From the NCBI GenBank assembly GCA_947487835.1, contig CANKXX010000005.1:248001-312000 (forward strand): a DNA stretch of 64,000 bases. Reading direction: 5' to 3'. Both the position numbers and the translations under genes were made by a program. The notes under the pieces were generated by a model. That model had not been told where the DNA came from and ran no database searches. It saw only the letters and a program-made list of their open reading frames with translations. Positions 55,254-63,302 of the stretch are shown here, in pieces; the stretch's first letter is position 1, and each line of letters starts with the position of its first letter. This DNA is from an uncultured Microbacteriaceae bacterium (lineage in GTDB: Bacteria > Actinomycetota > Actinomycetes > Actinomycetales > Microbacteriaceae).

Positions 55254-55289
55254 ACATTCGCCGACTAGGGTAAGCGGGCGAATGTTTTG
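55254..55289 (+). terminator. Hairpin followed by TTTT
   Basis: ACATTCGCC pairs perfectly with GGCGAATGT across 14 nt; the stem ends in GTTTTGG on the + strand. This is one of the few hairpins here with a T-run and could end the accD-accE transcript. Confidence 0.4.
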
Positions 55290-55335
55290 GGGGCGAGTCA
55301 GGGCGATATTCGGGTTGTCGTTCTGACTCGGGGTT

Positions 55336-55368
55336 AGGAAAGGGCCGGTCCAAGACCGGCCCTTTCCT
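55336..55368. terminator. 15-bp perfect hairpin (bidirectional terminator)
   Basis: AGGAAAGGGCCGGTC and its exact complement flank the loop CAA. It lies between the + strand region and the opposing membrane gene ending at 55425. Confidence 0.8.
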
Positions 55369-55424
55369 TCGTTAACGGGCACGCATCACCGGCACGCTCC
55401 ACCGGCCCGCTTCCGCCCGCTGGT

Positions 55425-56030
55425 TCAGGCCAGCAGTGCCGCCGCCATGAGCGCGACGGATACCGCCATGCCGGCGACCTCGAGCCGGTCGCGGCGCACA
55501 CCCCGGAGGGCGACTCCGGTGCCCGCGCTCCCCCGCATCACGACTCCCGCCGCGTGTGCCGGCGGCAGGGCGCCGCGCCGCAGGAGGGCGCAGCTGAACG
55601 CGAGGTACGCCGCTGTGCCCGCCCAGACCGTGCCGGTCAGCGGTCCGGCCGCAGCGGCCGCATGCGCGGGATGCCCGGCCGCGGACCCCGCCGCCGCCGG
55701 GCCTCCCGCCGCCATCAGCACCACGAGGCCCGCCATCACGACGAGACCGAGGGCGGCGTGGGTGCCCATCCCGACCGCATCCCCGTCGCCGGCGTCGGCC
55801 CGCGGGGACGCCAGGCGCGCGGCGAGCGCCCCGCCCACCGCAGACGCGATGAGCAGGGCGCTCCAGATCAGGGGCGACAGCAGCCGGCCGCCGGAGAGGT
55901 CGGCCATCGCCAGGAGCATGACGACGGCCGAGATCACCCCCAGCGCGCCGCGGGACCGGGCGGCCCCGACCGTGCAGCAGGTGCTCACGGCGGCGGGCAG
56001 CAGCGCGCTCAGGTGGAGGATCTCGGCCAT
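55425..56030 (-). CDS. Small polytopic membrane protein next to the amine oxidase gene
   Basis: A 201-aa protein with about six hydrophobic helices. His and Met residues occur in the middle part (GMGTHAALGLVVMAG, GHPAHAAAAAG), which could suit metal contacts. I do not recognise the family with confidence; it resembles actinobacterial DUF5134-type proteins in size and composition. The ATG at 56030 lies 16 bp after the amine oxidase stop, so both are probably on one transcript. A role in copper delivery to the oxidase is a guess from position. Confidence 0.68.
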   Translation of the reverse strand: MAEILHLSALLPAAVSTCCTVGAARSRGALGVISAVVMLLAMADLSGGRLLSPLIWSALLIASAVGGALAARLASPRADAGDGDAVGMGTHAALGLVVMAGLVVLMAAGGPAAAGSAAGHPAHAAAAAGPLTGTVWAGTAAYLAFSCALLRRGALPPAHAAGVVMRGSAGTGVALRGVRRDRLEVAGMAVSVALMAAALLA

Positions 56031-56046
56031 CGACTGCGTCCCGCGC

Positions 56047-58119
56047 CTAGTGGATGTGCCCCGGGTGGCCGTCGTGCGCGCCGTGGCCGGGGTGGCCGGC
56101 CTGGCCCGCGTGCCCGGCGTGGGTCTCGTGGGCACCGGCGGAGCCGTGGCCCATCGAGCAGTGGTCCGACGCCGTGCTGGGCGGCACGTTCAGGGCCGGG
56201 TTCTTGCCGAAGAAGCCGTAGGGCTTGAGCGTGAACCTGGCGTAGTCCGTCGGCATGACCGGCCAGTCCTCGGGGCGCGGGAAGTGCGTCGGCCCGAACG
56301 TGTGCCACAGCACGATGTCCTCACCGTCGATCCCGCGGTCGCGCGCCGTGAACTTCGTCACGCCGTCGCCGCCCGGGTTCTGGTGCACGAAGTCGCCCGC
56401 GGCGTACCGCTCCGCCGGGTCGTACTGAGTCACGAACAGGTGCTTCGTGGCGAACTCCGCCCGCTTCGCGATCGAGGAGGACTCGTCCGCCATCAGCACG
56501 GGCGCGTCCTCGGGGTAGAGCACGTAGCCGGTGGGACGGCCCATGCGGTTGGTCTTCTCGGTGTTCACCACGTGCCAGGCGCGGGCGACGGATGCGTCGG
56601 CGACCCGTCCGGACTCGCTCTCGGTGGACAGGCGGGTGCGCCGGTTGGTGAACGCGTTGCCGTGCGGGTTGCCGGGTCCCACCGGAACCCGCACCGCCTC
56701 GACCTCGTCGACGGCGTTCGACAGCCCGTCGACCATCATGTCGAGCCGCGCCGAGAAGAGGTGCTGGTGGTAGGGGCCGCCCAGGCCGGGCGCGACCTCT
56801 GAGGCGTAGGGGTAGTCCGCGCCGTCCGCGTCCAGTCCCGGGTAGGACGAGGTGAAGAGGATGCCGGTGAGCTTGGCCTCGCACTCGATGGTGCCGTCGA
56901 GGTACAAGTACCAGTAGAAGCCGTAGTCGTAGTTGCCCACCGTGGTGAAGAACGAGATCACCAGGCGGCGTGACCGGCGCACCTCGCTCGAGCCGGTGAA
57001 CATGTCGCTGTGCTTCCACAGCGTGCCGAAGTCCTCCTCGTGCATGCAGATGCCGTTCTCGATGGTGAACGGATTGCCGAGCTCGTCGGCCAGGGTCGCG
57101 TCGAAGTAGTGGATCTCGCCGACGCAGTCGCAGCCGAGCGCGAGCGAGTTCGTGAACCGGCCGAACAGGTACTCGCCGGTGTCGAAGTAGTTCTGCCAGA
57201 ACCGCACCGGGGAGGGGTCGGCGTAGGGCACGAGCATCTCGTTGATCGAGGCGCGGTAGATGACGGGGCGCTCCTCGCCCTGGTCGTCGAACGACAGCTG
57301 GCGCAGCACGAGGCCCTCGCGGGTGTCGAAGCCCACCTGGAAGCGCCAGTTGGCCCAGGACACCCACTCGCCGTCCACCGTGAAGCTCGGCCCCTCGGGC
57401 TGGGTGATGACGATGGGCTTCAGCGTGCTGAGCGGCGCGCCCTGCACCGCGGGGTCGTCGAAGTTCCCGGACTCCGCGGGCACCGGCAGCTGACCCGCGT
57501 CGACGAGCCGGGTGACGCTGCGCGCCGCGGTGTCGACATAGGCGCTGAGGCCGTCCACGGGATGCGCCCACGGGTGGTCCTCGGGGTAGTCCTGGCGGAA
57601 CGCGAGCACCCGGACGATGCGGCGACCCTCCTCCTCCTCGTAGCCGTAGTGGCCGGCGGACAGGGGAACCACGATGACCGTGTCGACGGTGAGGCCGCGC
57701 GCGGCGAGCGCGGCAACCCAGCCGGCGTCATCCGCGACGATCCCGGCGATCGCGTCGAACTCCTCGATCAGGATGGGCAGCTGCCCGGTCGAGCCGTCGA
57801 GCACGACGGTGGACACGAACTCTCCCGCGCCGAGAGACACCACACTGTCGGTCGAGCGCCCCGTCGTGACGTCGAGCAGCATCACCCGCGCACGGCGGTC
57901 GGGCAGGGCGCCGTCCCCCGCCTGCCAGGCGAGGACCTCGCGCTTGTGCGGCTCCTCGAGGCCGACGTAGGCGAACCGCGTGGTGGGCGTGAAGTCCGGC
58001 GCGGCGGTCACGATGTCCCGGATGCGCTCGAACTCGGGCGCGGTGAGGCTCGCGAGCGGGTGCGGGGCGTCCGCGCCCGGCGAACGGTCCGCGGTGATCT
58101 CGATGTCGGCGATGGTCAT
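56047..58119 (-). CDS. Copper amine oxidase (primary-amine / tyramine oxidase) with His-rich tail
   Basis: A 690-aa quinoprotein that oxidises primary amines to aldehydes with release of ammonia and hydrogen peroxide. The topaquinone precursor is Tyr397 in the T-x-x-N-Y-D motif (TVGNYDYG), the catalytic base is Asp313 in YFDTGEYLFG, and the copper ligands are His451 and His453 in HQHLFSARLD and His612 in THFPRPEDWP. These match the Arthrobacter enzymes. The tail (653-690) has 11 His, one Cys and one Met in 38 residues and is not needed for catalysis. No signal peptide is seen. CAAGGAG lies before the ATG. The permease genes next to it likely supply the amine. Confidence 0.95.
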   Translation of the reverse strand: MTIADIEITADRSPGADAPHPLASLTAPEFERIRDIVTAAPDFTPTTRFAYVGLEEPHKREVLAWQAGDGALPDRRARVMLLDVTTGRSTDSVVSLGAGEFVSTVVLDGSTGQLPILIEEFDAIAGIVADDAGWVAALAARGLTVDTVIVVPLSAGHYGYEEEEGRRIVRVLAFRQDYPEDHPWAHPVDGLSAYVDTAARSVTRLVDAGQLPVPAESGNFDDPAVQGAPLSTLKPIVITQPEGPSFTVDGEWVSWANWRFQVGFDTREGLVLRQLSFDDQGEERPVIYRASINEMLVPYADPSPVRFWQNYFDTGEYLFGRFTNSLALGCDCVGEIHYFDATLADELGNPFTIENGICMHEEDFGTLWKHSDMFTGSSEVRRSRRLVISFFTTVGNYDYGFYWYLYLDGTIECEAKLTGILFTSSYPGLDADGADYPYASEVAPGLGGPYHQHLFSARLDMMVDGLSNAVDEVEAVRVPVGPGNPHGNAFTNRRTRLSTESESGRVADASVARAWHVVNTEKTNRMGRPTGYVLYPEDAPVLMADESSSIAKRAEFATKHLFVTQYDPAERYAAGDFVHQNPGGDGVTKFTARDRGIDGEDIVLWHTFGPTHFPRPEDWPVMPTDYARFTLKPYGFFGKNPALNVPPSTASDHCSMGHGSAGAHETHAGHAGQAGHPGHGAHDGHPGHIH

Positions 58120-58201
58120 GGGGTTCTCCTTGGGTCGTGGTGCGGTGCGCCGGGAGCGGCGCGGAGGGACGAGGCGGAAGGGGAGGGTGCGGCGGCGCCG
58201 G

Positions 58202-59683
58202 TCAGGCGATGGCCTCGGTGATGGTGGCGTAGGCGGCGGGCCGCGTGCGGCGCAGGACGAGCGCCTGGACGACGCCGATCACCGGGAAGGCGGCGATGAC
58301 CGTCAGCAGCACCGCGCTCACGGCGCCGAAGGCCGGGGCGCCCTCCGCGTCGACGTCGCCGACGAGCAGCGGGAAGTAGGCCGTGATGACGACGGCGGAA
58401 CCGAGCAGCCCGACGAGGCCGAGCGCGGGAGCGATCACCGTGTTCCACACCCGGCGATCCTTCTTGGTGCGGGCGAAGTAGACGATGACGGAGAGGCTCG
58501 TCACGGCCATGAGGATCGCGATGGCCAGCGTCGCGACACCGGCGAACCAGGTGAACACCTGCAGCACGGGATCGAGGGCGAGGACGCCGAACAGCACGAT
58601 GAGCGCGCCGGCCGTGCCGGTCTGCACGAGCGAGGACGAGTGCGGCGACGAGTGCCGGGCGTGCACGCCGCCGAGCAGGCCGGGCAGGAGGCCCGCGTTC
58701 GACATGGAGTGCTGGTACCGGGTGATCACGTTGTGGAAGGAGAGCACGCAGGCGAACATGCTCGTGATCAGCAGCACGTTCATGATGAGCTCACCCGCGG
58801 GCCCGAGGTACTTGGCCGTCGTGACGAGGATCATCGCCCCGGGGTCGTCGGCGGCGACGGCGAGCGCCTGGCTCGGGCCCCACGCCATGACGAGCCCCCA
58901 GGAGGCGAGCGTGTAGAACACGCCGATGCCGATGACCGCGACGTAGGTCGCGCGCGGGATCGTGCGCACCGGGTCCCGCGCCTCGTCGCGGAAGATCGCG
59001 GTGGCCTCGAAGCCGATGAACGCGGCGATGGCGAACATGAGCCCGACGCCCGGTGACCCGCTGACCACGTTGGCCGGCTCGAACGGCGCGAGCGAGAGGC
59101 CCTCGCCGCCCCCGGCGAGCACGACGGCGGCGACGAGCGCGAGCACGATGCCCACCTCGCCGACGAGGAGCACGCCGAGCACCTTCGACGAGAGGTCGAT
59201 GTGCCGGTAGCCGAGCACGCCGACCAGCGCGACGACGACGAGCGAGTAGAGGTACCACGGCAGGTCCGGGCCGCCCAGCCCGGCGACGGTCACGCCGAGC
59301 AGGTAGCCGATGTAGCCGTGCACGCTCACCTGGATGGCGGTGTAGGTCAGCAGGGCGAGGAACGCCGCCGCCAGGCCGGCGGGGCGGCCGAGGCCGTAGC
59401 CGACGAACGTGAAGAACGCGCCCGGCTTCGGCACGTGCCGGGTCATGGCGGCGAGGCCGACGGCGAAGAACAGGAGGATCACGGCCGAGATGGCGTAGAG
59501 GCTGGGGAAGCCGACGCCGTTGCCGAGCAGGATGCCGAGCGGCGCGGCGCCGCCGACCACGGTGAGCGGGGCGGCGGCCGCGACCACCATGAAGACGATG
59601 GCGGTGACGCCGAGGGAGCCGCGCAGCGCGCGGGGCTGCGCCAGGGCCGGGAAGGCCGCCGGACCTTTCGTAACAGCTGACAT
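58202..59683 (-). CDS. APC superfamily amino acid / amine permease (first)
   Basis: A 493-aa transporter with about 12 helices. The N-terminal SLGVTAIVFMVVAAAAPLTV and GPGAFFTFV-like VPKPGAFFTFVGYGLGRP are typical of APC helices 1-3, and FIGFEATAIFRDEARDPVRT is the helix 6-7 loop. ATG 59683 has AGGAG 5 nt upstream. It precedes the amine oxidase gene by 82 bp on the same strand, so import of tyramine or phenylethylamine is likely. It is divergent from a second permease. Confidence 0.88.
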   Translation of the reverse strand: MSAVTKGPAAFPALAQPRALRGSLGVTAIVFMVVAAAAPLTVVGGAAPLGILLGNGVGFPSLYAISAVILLFFAVGLAAMTRHVPKPGAFFTFVGYGLGRPAGLAAAFLALLTYTAIQVSVHGYIGYLLGVTVAGLGGPDLPWYLYSLVVVALVGVLGYRHIDLSSKVLGVLLVGEVGIVLALVAAVVLAGGGEGLSLAPFEPANVVSGSPGVGLMFAIAAFIGFEATAIFRDEARDPVRTIPRATYVAVIGIGVFYTLASWGLVMAWGPSQALAVAADDPGAMILVTTAKYLGPAGELIMNVLLITSMFACVLSFHNVITRYQHSMSNAGLLPGLLGGVHARHSSPHSSSLVQTGTAGALIVLFGVLALDPVLQVFTWFAGVATLAIAILMAVTSLSVIVYFARTKKDRRVWNTVIAPALGLVGLLGSAVVITAYFPLLVGDVDAEGAPAFGAVSAVLLTVIAAFPVIGVVQALVLRRTRPAAYATITEAIA

Positions 59684-59922
59684 GGTGCTCCTGGAGGGGT
59701 GAGGGGTTGTTGCGCCGATGCACGCTCGGGTAGCGTCCCGCGCCGACGTTGCCGCCCCGTTCCGCCGGCGTAACGTCTGCGGGGCGGCGAATGGGACGCG
59801 CTGCGGCGACCGTCTCATTCACCGGTCACGCGTTGGAAACACGGGTGTCGCGCCACCGCAACGCGGCCCCATTACCGTGCAGGGCAGGCGCCCGCGCCGG
59901 GCGGCACCCGAGGAGGACCAGC

Positions 59923-61431
59923 GTGACGGCTCTCGAACGCGCGATCGCGTCGCCGCCGCCCGTCCCCGGGATCGGCACCCGCTCCCCTGTCGAGGGGCTC
60001 GACCGGCGCAGCGTCGGCTTCGTCGACGTGCTGGCCCAGTCGGTCTCCGCCATGGCCCCGTCGGCCGCCGCGACCCTGATACCGGCGCTCGTCGCCGGGG
60101 TCGTCGGCAGTCCGGGCGGAACGGTGCTCGCGCTGGCGACCGCGTTGCTGCTGTCGCTGCTCGTGGCGAGCTGCGTGAACCAGTTCGCGCGCCGCATCGC
60201 GGCCGCCGGCTCCCTGTACACCTACGTCGCGCGCAGCCTCGGCGCGGGCCCCGGCGTGATCGCGGGCACCGCCCTGCTGCTCGGCTACGGCTTCATCTCG
60301 ATGTTCGCCCTGGCCGGCGCGGGCCACACGGCCGCCCTCCTGCTCGGCCGGGCCGCACCCGGCGCCGCCGGCTCCCCGCTGCTGCCCGCCGTGGTCATCG
60401 CGGTGCTCGCCGCCGTCGTGTTCGCGGTCGTCGCCGGGGGCGTGCGGCTGTCCACGCGGGTCACCCTCGTCGTGGAGAGCGTGTCCGTCGCCATCATCCT
60501 CGCCCTCGTGGTCGCCCTGCTCGTGACGGTCGGCCCCGTCGACATCCGCGCCCTGAGCCTCGAGGGCACCTCGCCCGCCGCGTTCGCCGTGGGCGCGGTG
60601 CTCGCCGTCACGGCGTTCGTCGGCTTCGAGACGCCGACCACCCTCGGCGTCGAGGCGCGCCGGCCGTTCTCGGCGATCCCCCGCGCCGTCCGCTGGACGG
60701 TGCTCGGCGCGGGCGGCTTCTACCTGCTCGCCTGCTACAGCCAGCTGGTCGGCTTCCACGCGCTCGGCCTCGACATCACCGGGAGCGACTCGCCGGTCGA
60801 CGACCTCGCCGCAGCGAACGGCGTCGAGGGCGTGGGGCTGATGCTCGACGTCGGTATCGCCGCGTCCTGCCTCGCCTGCGCCATCGCGTCGATGATGGCG
60901 CTCGTGCGCGTGCTGTTCTCCATGGGGCGTGAGGGGGTGCTGCCCGCCGCGTTCGGGCGCACGCACGCCCGCTTCCGGACGCCCCTCGTCGCGGTCGCCG
61001 CGTCCGTGCCGGTCGTCGCCGCGGTGCCGGTCGCCGTCGCGCTCACCGGTGTCCCGCTCTGGGACGCCATGGGGGTGCTGCTCGTCGCATCGGCGGCGGG
61101 CTACATCACCGCGTACGTGGTTGCCTGCGCCGCCGTGCCGGTGCTGCTCGGCCGCATCGGCGAGCTCACCGTCGCGGTCGGCCTGCGTGCCGTCACCGCG
61201 GCGCTGCTCCTCGGCGGGGCGCTGGTCGCCTACCTCGTACTCGAGGTCACGAGCGAGCGGTGGGTGGGCGTCCTCCTTTTCGCGGGCGGCATGCTCGCCG
61301 GCGGGCTCGCCTACGCGATCGCGCTGCGGGGGCGCCCGTGGCTGCGCGAGCGTGTGGGCGTCTACGACGAGCCGGTCGCGGCGGACGTGCTGGGCGCCGA
61401 TCCCCTGCCCGCCGCGCACGGCGGGGAGTGA
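59923..61431 (+). CDS. APC superfamily amino acid / amine permease (second)
   Basis: A 502-aa transporter with about 12 helices. SVGFVDVLAQSVSAMAPSAAAT forms helix 1, ARRIAAAGSLYTYVARSLG helix 3, and FVGFETPTTLGVEARRPFSAIP the helix 6-7 loop. GTG 59923 has AGGAGG 6 nt upstream. It is only distantly like the first permease. It overlaps the IclR regulator gene by 4 bp and is divergent from the oxidase genes. It may bring in a second amine or exchange a product. Confidence 0.88.
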   Translation: MTALERAIASPPPVPGIGTRSPVEGLDRRSVGFVDVLAQSVSAMAPSAAATLIPALVAGVVGSPGGTVLALATALLLSLLVASCVNQFARRIAAAGSLYTYVARSLGAGPGVIAGTALLLGYGFISMFALAGAGHTAALLLGRAAPGAAGSPLLPAVVIAVLAAVVFAVVAGGVRLSTRVTLVVESVSVAIILALVVALLVTVGPVDIRALSLEGTSPAAFAVGAVLAVTAFVGFETPTTLGVEARRPFSAIPRAVRWTVLGAGGFYLLACYSQLVGFHALGLDITGSDSPVDDLAAANGVEGVGLMLDVGIAASCLACAIASMMALVRVLFSMGREGVLPAAFGRTHARFRTPLVAVAASVPVVAAVPVAVALTGVPLWDAMGVLLVASAAGYITAYVVACAAVPVLLGRIGELTVAVGLRAVTAALLLGGALVAYLVLEVTSERWVGVLLFAGGMLAGGLAYAIALRGRPWLRERVGVYDEPVAADVLGADPLPAAHGGE

Positions 61432-62222
61432 GCAGCGTCGCGATGACCTGGTCAGGACCGCGGACGGGGCAGGGCGCGGACGCGCTCGATCGCGCGGCGC
61501 CCGCGCCCACCGACCTGCGGGGCCGCCAGCCGAAGGCGATCCACAGCGCCCTGTCCGTGATCGAGGAGGTCGCCCGCAGCGGACCCGGCGTGACGGCGCA
61601 CGAGATCTCATCCGCGCTCGGAATGCCGCGCGCGACCGCCTACCGCCTCATCGCGCTCCTGGTGGAGGACGAGTACCTCGTGCGTATGCCCGACCTGCGC
61701 GGGTTCACGCTGGGGCGGAAGGTGGTGGAGCTCGCCTCGCTCGTGGCACCGCCGCCTCCGCCGCGGGCGGCGCGTTCGGTGCTCGACGCCCTCCGCGGGC
61801 ACATCCGCGGCGGCATCCACCTCGTCCGCTACGACGGCGACCGGGTGCACCCGCTCGACCTCGACCCGGACTTCCCCCTCACCGACGAGCCGCGCGCGCT
61901 GCGCGAGCTCGATGCGTCCGCGATGGGCCGCCTGCTGCTCGCCGAGCTGGCTGCCGCCGGCGAGCCGCTGCCCGGCACCGTGCGGGCGTCGGCGGAGCGG
62001 GTCGCGGCGATCCGCCGCGAGACGGAGGCTGCCGGGTACGCGCGCCAGGTGGCCGAGTTCTCCCGCGGCTACGGCTGCATTGCGCTGCCGATCCGCGGGC
62101 CCCGCGGCCGGCTCGTCGCCGGTCTCGCGCTGTCCGCGCCGGTGACCCGCGTCGAGGATCCGGGCGACGTGCTCGACCGGCTCCGTGACGGTGCCCGCAG
62201 CCTGGAGCCGCTGCTCGGCTGA
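61428..62222 (+). CDS. IclR-family transcriptional regulator
   Basis: A 264-aa regulator. The N-terminal winged helix (about 27-90) has ALSVIEEVARSGPGVTAHEISSAL and MPRATAYRLIALLVEDEYLV; the C-terminal effector domain has FSRGYGCIALPIRGPRGRLVAGLALSAP. GTG 61428 overlaps the permease stop (GTGA). It most likely controls the two divergent transporter/oxidase units in response to an amine or aromatic acid. The C-terminal domain is a little shorter than usual. Confidence 0.9.
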   Translation: MSSVAMTWSGPRTGQGADALDRAAPAPTDLRGRQPKAIHSALSVIEEVARSGPGVTAHEISSALGMPRATAYRLIALLVEDEYLVRMPDLRGFTLGRKVVELASLVAPPPPPRAARSVLDALRGHIRGGIHLVRYDGDRVHPLDLDPDFPLTDEPRALRELDASAMGRLLLAELAAAGEPLPGTVRASAERVAAIRRETEAAGYARQVAEFSRGYGCIALPIRGPRGRLVAGLALSAPVTRVEDPGDVLDRLRDGARSLEPLLG

Positions 62223-62276
62223 GCGGCGGCGTTCGCGGGGCGACTGCGGAGTATCGCGCTCAGCGACGGGACGCGG

Positions 62277-63302
62277 TCAGCCGACGACGACGCGCGGGAT
62301 CTCCAGCCAGAGGTCCACCTCGTCGTCGAGGTCGTCCTCGCCGAGCATGCTCGCGCTGCCGTCGCCCGCGACGCTGAGGCCGACGACCGTGACGGCCGTG
62401 GCGGATCCCTCGGGTACGGTGCGGGCGATCAGGCGGTCGGTGCGGGTCGCGCGGATGGCGTCGGCGAGCGAGTAGTGCACGCGCGAGAGCTCTGCCTCGT
62501 CGAGGTCGTCGATGCCGCCCTCGTCGAGCAGGGTGACGACGGTGCCCCGCCGCCGCGCGTCCATGACCTCCTGCCGCACCGCGTCGTTCAGCAGCTTGCG
62601 GCCGCGGATCTCGTCGCGGATGGCGCCCTCGAGGTAGAGGCACTCCTGCCGCTCGGCGTCGCTCAGCCGGCCGTTCTGCTCCACGATGCGCCTGAGCATG
62701 GGCAGCGCCATGCTGCTCGTCTGGCGGAGCCGGAACTGCCGCTCGAAGAGGTGCGCGTCCTGCGCGGCCTGCCAGTCGGCCGCCTCGCGCTCGGCGAGGC
62801 CGAACTGGCGGGTGTCGCGTCCGGCCTTGGCGAGGGCCCGCGCCAGCAGGTGCGACACCGCGACCCAGACCACGCTGCCGAGCACGCCGAGGTTGGACAG
62901 GCCGCCGAGCCCGGCCCAGAGCACGGTCTGCAGGAGGAGCGAGAGCACGCCCACCCAGGCGAAGGCCTGGCGTCGCCTGGTCGAGGTGATCGTGAGCAGG
63001 GTGCCGACCGCGGCGACGTACCAGGTGGCGTACCCGTTCTTGTCGTCCGGGTCCAGCTGGCTCGTGACGAGGAGCGGCATCGCGATCGACACCGCCAGGT
63101 TGAACGCGGCCAGCCAGGTGGGCATCAGGACGGGGCCGCGCGGGTACAGGCTGAGTCCGGTGGCCAGGACGTAGAGGGCCATGGCGATGATCGCGGGCAC
63201 GGGGCTCGCGGGCTGACCCAGCGAGACGATGCCGAGGATGACGTGGTACGCCGAGAACAGCCCGGCGAGGGCGAGGATGACGGTGCGCGGGACGGCGATC
63301 AC
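62277..63302 (-). CDS. Membrane protein with degenerate histidine-kinase-like cytoplasmic part
   Basis: A 341-aa protein with about five or six hydrophobic helices (to about residue 165) and a cytoplasmic region of 175 aa. This region has the kind of long helices and ECLYLEGAIRDEIRGRKL / ARRRGTVVTLLDEGG pattern seen near the dimerisation/ATPase part of actinobacterial sensor kinases, but no phospho-His or N/G ATP boxes are visible. The GTG start at 63302 overlaps the stop of the kinase gene. It may be a pseudokinase partner or sensor for that kinase. This is inference. Confidence 0.62.
   Translation of the reverse strand: MIAVPRTVILALAGLFSAYHVILGIVSLGQPASPVPAIIAMALYVLATGLSLYPRGPVLMPTWLAAFNLAVSIAMPLLVTSQLDPDDKNGYATWYVAAVGTLLTITSTRRRQAFAWVGVLSLLLQTVLWAGLGGLSNLGVLGSVVWVAVSHLLARALAKAGRDTRQFGLAEREAADWQAAQDAHLFERQFRLRQTSSMALPMLRRIVEQNGRLSDAERQECLYLEGAIRDEIRGRKLLNDAVRQEVMDARRRGTVVTLLDEGGIDDLDEAELSRVHYSLADAIRATRTDRLIARTVPEGSATAVTVVGLSVAGDGSASMLGEDDLDDEVDLWLEIPRVVVG

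Larger units (their letters stand above)
55221..55368 (+). ncRNA. Candidate structured RNA with four successive hairpins
   Basis: Four hairpins follow each other without a gene: 55224-55246 (9 of 10 pairs), 55254-55262 with 55277-55285 (9 perfect pairs), CGAGTCAG with CTGACTCG (55294-55301, 55322-55329, 8 perfect pairs), and a 15-bp stem (55336-55350 with 55354-55368). An AT-rich TAGATA (55213-55218) could be a -10. The last hairpin would be the terminator. It may instead be a set of terminators for accE and the opposing membrane gene. Confidence 0.35.

Noticed and set aside
55000-55254. 84-codon + strand frame after accE
   Set aside because: No ribosome site, no recognisable fold, and it ends within the hairpin region.
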